Of a stretch of 64,000 bases of DNA, positions 60,405 to 64,000 are shown in pieces. Every line of letters begins with the position of its first letter. The stretch's first letter is position 1. This stretch comes from Eopsaltria australis. Its lineage: Eukaryota; Chordata; Aves; Passeriformes; Petroicidae. The notes below the pieces were generated by a model. The model was not told where the DNA came from. It did no database searches and worked only from the letters and a program-made list of their open reading frames with translations. Position numbers and translations under genes: made by a program. The stretch is taken from assembly GCA_034509425.1 (NCBI GenBank), contig JAVTVJ010000296.1, forward strand, positions 62,001 through 126,000, given 5' to 3'.

Positions 60405-63400
60405 GCAGGCAGGTGAGGATCTCCTGAGGCAGCGATTCAGCGTTTGTTTAACCCTGCGATCACTCCTCATGTTAATCCAGACCACAAACACTGCCCCAAT
60501 CTGAGAAGTTTTGCTAATGAATAATTAATTAATTCTCGTCTCACTCTGACTGTTCTCAGGGGAATTCTTAATAAATCTGTAATTTGTTAGACACACACTG
60601 CATTTCTTGATGAGAAACTCAGTCTTTTAAGGAAAAAAGTGATGGTCTGACTCTCCCTTAAGCCTGATTCAGACTGTGAGCCAAGCCCACCATGCCCACC
60701 CTCACCCCAAATAATCAATATGTGAATTCCAGTCTGGGGCACAGATAACAGAATTTCTTTTGTTCCAGCAGCAGACCTATTTGATAAATTCTAACACTTT
60801 GATGGAAGAAACTTCCTTGTGGATGAAGATACTTTGCTATGTTAGGTAGCCTTTTCCATCTCCTAAGAGGTGGAGAGTGACAGTCAGAGCAATTAGAAGT
60901 GTGGAAATGACAGCATGAATTAAGTCACCATCAATAAGATTTATCATGTTTGGCTTATATATTCTCACATAACTTGAGTTGGGATTCTCCCCTGAAAATC
61001 AGAGCTGCTGCTACACAAGGTTCATCTAGGAGAATAATGGCAAAAACAGAGCACATTTATTCCAGAGTGGAGGGTGCTTTTTGGAATGAGAGAAAATTGG
61101 ATCAAAACTAGAGGATTATTTTTTACAGCATTCTGACACTACCAACAGCAGGTACCAGCTGCTTCAACAGATGATACAACAGTGCTAAAGTCATGGAATA
61201 GCCTACCTACAGCAAAAAAAATCACTGCTTGATATGTAAACAAGTTTTATTCTATTATTTTTTGCCCTGTCTGCTGTAATTCTGGTGGTCTCTACCAGTG
61301 CTGTAGCTGTCCTGCATGACTCAGAAAAAGATTAAAAAATTATCTTGTCTGCATCCAGGGGAATGTGGAGTTTGTTTGATATATTAGGTGCACTGTGTAA
61401 TATAACTATTGTTCTCAATAACTACAGCATTGTGTCAAACATGATTTCTCTGTGGGTAATGAAAGCCTTGGAAACCAACAGCTACAGCAGCAGAGCAAGA
61501 CTGGTTTTCTAAATTACCAGAAAGAGAAGGCTTTAGATTGTTATGGATTCTGTGGGGTCATTCACCTTTAGGGAGCTCTGCTGGGCACATTAAATTCCAC
61601 TAACCACATAGCCTGTGGCATTGCAAACATTAGTATTTATTGCTGCAAAAGCAGCATCAATGCTCATATTTAATGCAGTGATAGTTACTACTGTGGCCTC
61701 TAACAATTTCCACCAGCAGTAGTGGGAGTGGCAGCTTTTCTTCCCCACATCATGATAGGACCAATGTAAATTTTCCCATTATTTTCATGGGGGAAAACTT
61801 TTGTCAGTTATCCTGTGGGCAGCAGGGGAGTTGGAACAAAACCTAGGTAGGTTCCCACTCATGGCATTTAAGCCACAAAGTTATTTTGCCAGCCAAAGCA
61901 ACACCTGCTTCTCCCTTCTCCACCCAGCACCTCACATTCCACCTCAGTGTTGGTGGCAGGGAGGACAGTTCCTGATGGAAGAAGCCATTCTGAAAGGGGG
62001 CACGGGCTCCTGCCAACCCCATTACTCCTTGATTTCAAGTAGTTTTCAGCAGAGTTAGTTTATAATGTTCAGCAGCTCAGTTTCAGAATATTTGGTTTAT
62101 TTAGCATGTTTTCACTGATGCATCAAAACACAAGCACACTACCAACACATTTTCACCCAGCTGATGGATGTTTTTTTCTCTTGCCTGATCAGGTCATCTT
62201 CCTTTCTTTAAAAAGAAATCATTCCTCAACACTTCCTCACATCATTCCAACAATCCTTTTTTTGTCCCTTGTATCCCTATCTCTCTTTCTTTCTTTTCCA
62301 AGACAGTTATTCATCCCCAATAAGATTTTCAGGGGCCTGAAAACATTCTTCCACAACATTTTGATCAGTCCAACTTGTTCTACTCAGAAGTTTAAAAACA
62401 AAATTTCACCTCCCAGGTAAAATTCACATTCCCTTTAAAGGTACAGTAACATCACCCCAAGGATGGCAAATGTTCCTTAAATCCCTTGGGGATTTTCACA
62501 TAATATCAGTTGAGGAACTGACTCACTCCACCTACAAACCTGACCTCAAAACCAAACTATTTTTTCATTTTCTCCACTCAGGGATCTCAATGCACATTTT
62601 AACTCAGAGCTCACCCCAGGTGAAGCCCTTTCTGTGACCAAAGCACAGCTCAGATGTTCAACCACTCTGATGTCCCTTCCTTCCCTGCAGTCAGCCCCAG
62701 CAGCCTCCATCCCTGATATATTCACCTTTACAAACCAGTGCATGTTGTCATTCATGCAGAGTTTTAAGGCACATACTGCAGATAACACTGACTTCTCATG
62801 AGTATTCACCTATAAGGAACACACTGAGATGAAGTTGCTTTCGGTGCTCTCCTCCCTCGTTTCCCCTCTATATTCTGCTCAGTATTTTGAGATCTTCTTT
62901 CACTATTTAAAATGTCTTGCAAAATAGAAACACCCCCAAGCTGCTTTTTATTAGCTCTGTTTCACAGGTTTATTATCCTGTACCAACAAAAACAACCATG
63001 TGCTGTATTAATGCTCATATACAGGAAACATCTCTGGATAGATTTTTCCTAGTGCCCAGCAATAAGTACATGTGAGTAGTTGGTCAGTTTGAAAATCTTT
63101 TTAAGATGTGTTTGACCAACAGAAGTATTTTCTTTATGTGGGAAATCCAAGCTACATTTGCACTGTAGTCAGAAAGAAAAAATTTGGGATAAATTTTGTA
63201 GAAAAAAAAAGTAAGAAGAAAACTTCTCAAATTTACAAATATTCAATAAGTTGTATGGTGGAGCAGTTTCTGGGCAGGTTCACAGGGAGCTTTGCCTTGC
63301 AAGCAGACAGGAACTGCTGATAGAATGGGATGTCCCTCACTACAAACCTCACATTTCCCTAGCCTCTGTTTTCCTGGGTTGGTTGGGACTCCCTCCCTCA

Positions 63401-64000
63401 GTTCTGGTGTTTGCCATTCCTGTCTGACATGGTAACTTTGCATCTATCAGACAATGACATGGAAAGAGGGAAAATCTTCAGAGAAATTATCCAAATGCCT
63501 GACCCATGCTTAATTCTTAGTGAACAGCTTCTTCAGAGAGCAGATGGACACAGGCAGCCACCAACTCTCATTGGAATATTTGGCTCTACCTCAAAGGTTT
63601 AGGAATAAAGAATCCATGGAGTTAGAGATGGTCTGACAATCAAATACACCTAATTAACAAGCCAATTTCTAAGTGTTTTGCTGTGTCTGCTTTTCCTGTA
63701 TTAGGTAGAAGACAATGGGGAAGGACAATGCAGGATGCAAACCAAGGGATTTCTGCACGTGCACATCCATTAAACTCAGGATCCTAATGGGTGAAAAGAG
63801 TCAGATCTGTTAGGAACAATTCCCACCACATCTAGGAATAGCACTGTCATTAAATGCACATTTCAGCAGATAATCAAGGTGGTTTGTTTCCTTTTGGGCA
63901 GAAATAAACAAATCAATGCAGTTATTTGTGCACAGTGCAGCACATTTGTATACTTGAGAATTTAATGGTAAATGCTGTAACATCAAAGTTTCATAAGTGC
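60405..64000. other. unique non-coding sequence, nothing recognised
   Basis: No repeat family found and frames are at most 104 codons. AATAATTAATTAATT near 60,521-60,535 is a TAAT-rich patch. The stretch 61,330-61,720 is AT-rich and repeat-free and could hold a regulatory element, but there is no specific motif array to support a separate call. Confidence 0.45.

Noticed and set aside
1..64000. CRISPR arrays, tRNA or rRNA genes, prophage, endogenous retrovirus LTR pairs
   Set aside because: No direct-repeat spacer pattern, no tRNA B-box with a matching cloverleaf, no rRNA segments, and no pair of long terminal repeats or retroviral gene words were seen.

Overview
The window looks like gene-poor nuclear DNA from a bird. 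The strongest evidence is a set of degraded CR1 LINE 3' ends on both strands. Several carry the characteristic avian 3' end: a stretch reading 'ggttggaac..gatgatctttaaggtccc', then repeats of ATTCTATG. At least nine such fragments are visible. They include one older copy of the general sauropsid type (26.65-26.87 kb) and one copy that still encodes about 40 residues of reverse transcriptase (29.8-30.2 kb, minus strand). Two older stretches resemble the mammalian-wide MIR/CORE SINE family. There are no bacterial-style operons, no long open reading frames and no recognisable rRNA, tRNA or CRISPR. The longest open frame is 181 codons, which is about what chance gives in 64 kb of six frames, and none of the longer frames has a domain I recognise apart from the CR1 fragment. 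The window could be intergenic or could lie within one very large intron; the sequence alone does not decide this. A passerine host is possible but not shown.

Layout. 1-10 kb: unique sequence with a (CATCC)9 array, an AT-rich tract, a MIR-like stretch and one CR1 3' end. 10-19 kb: a tetranucleotide repeat, a (CA)n, a minus-strand CR1 and several AT-rich, homeodomain-site-rich stretches that look like candidate enhancers. 19-31 kb: the longest CR1 3' end, a CpG- and TGACAG-enriched segment near 22.7-23.1 kb, an ancient CR1 and the RT-bearing CR1. 31-44 kb: mostly unique sequence, a short minus-strand CR1, a compact cluster resembling NF-Y, RFX and CRE sites at 35.2 kb, an AT-rich candidate regulatory stretch at 37.2-37.6 kb and a second MIR-like stretch. 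44-45 kb: a dense microsatellite locus with a 9-copy AATGAT array followed by a roughly 158-bp pure pyrimidine tract built from two adjoining pentanucleotide arrays. 45-64 kb: unique sequence, three short plus-strand CR1 tails, candidate regulatory stretches at 47.8-48.05 and 48.6-48.84 kb, and a very AT-rich block at 57.5 kb.

No genes can be shown to work together here. If the window has a function, the most plausible one is long-range regulation of a gene outside it. Candidate regulatory stretches are proposed from local base composition and known transcription-factor motifs only; whether they are conserved cannot be seen from one sequence. I found no convincing undescribed coding system.
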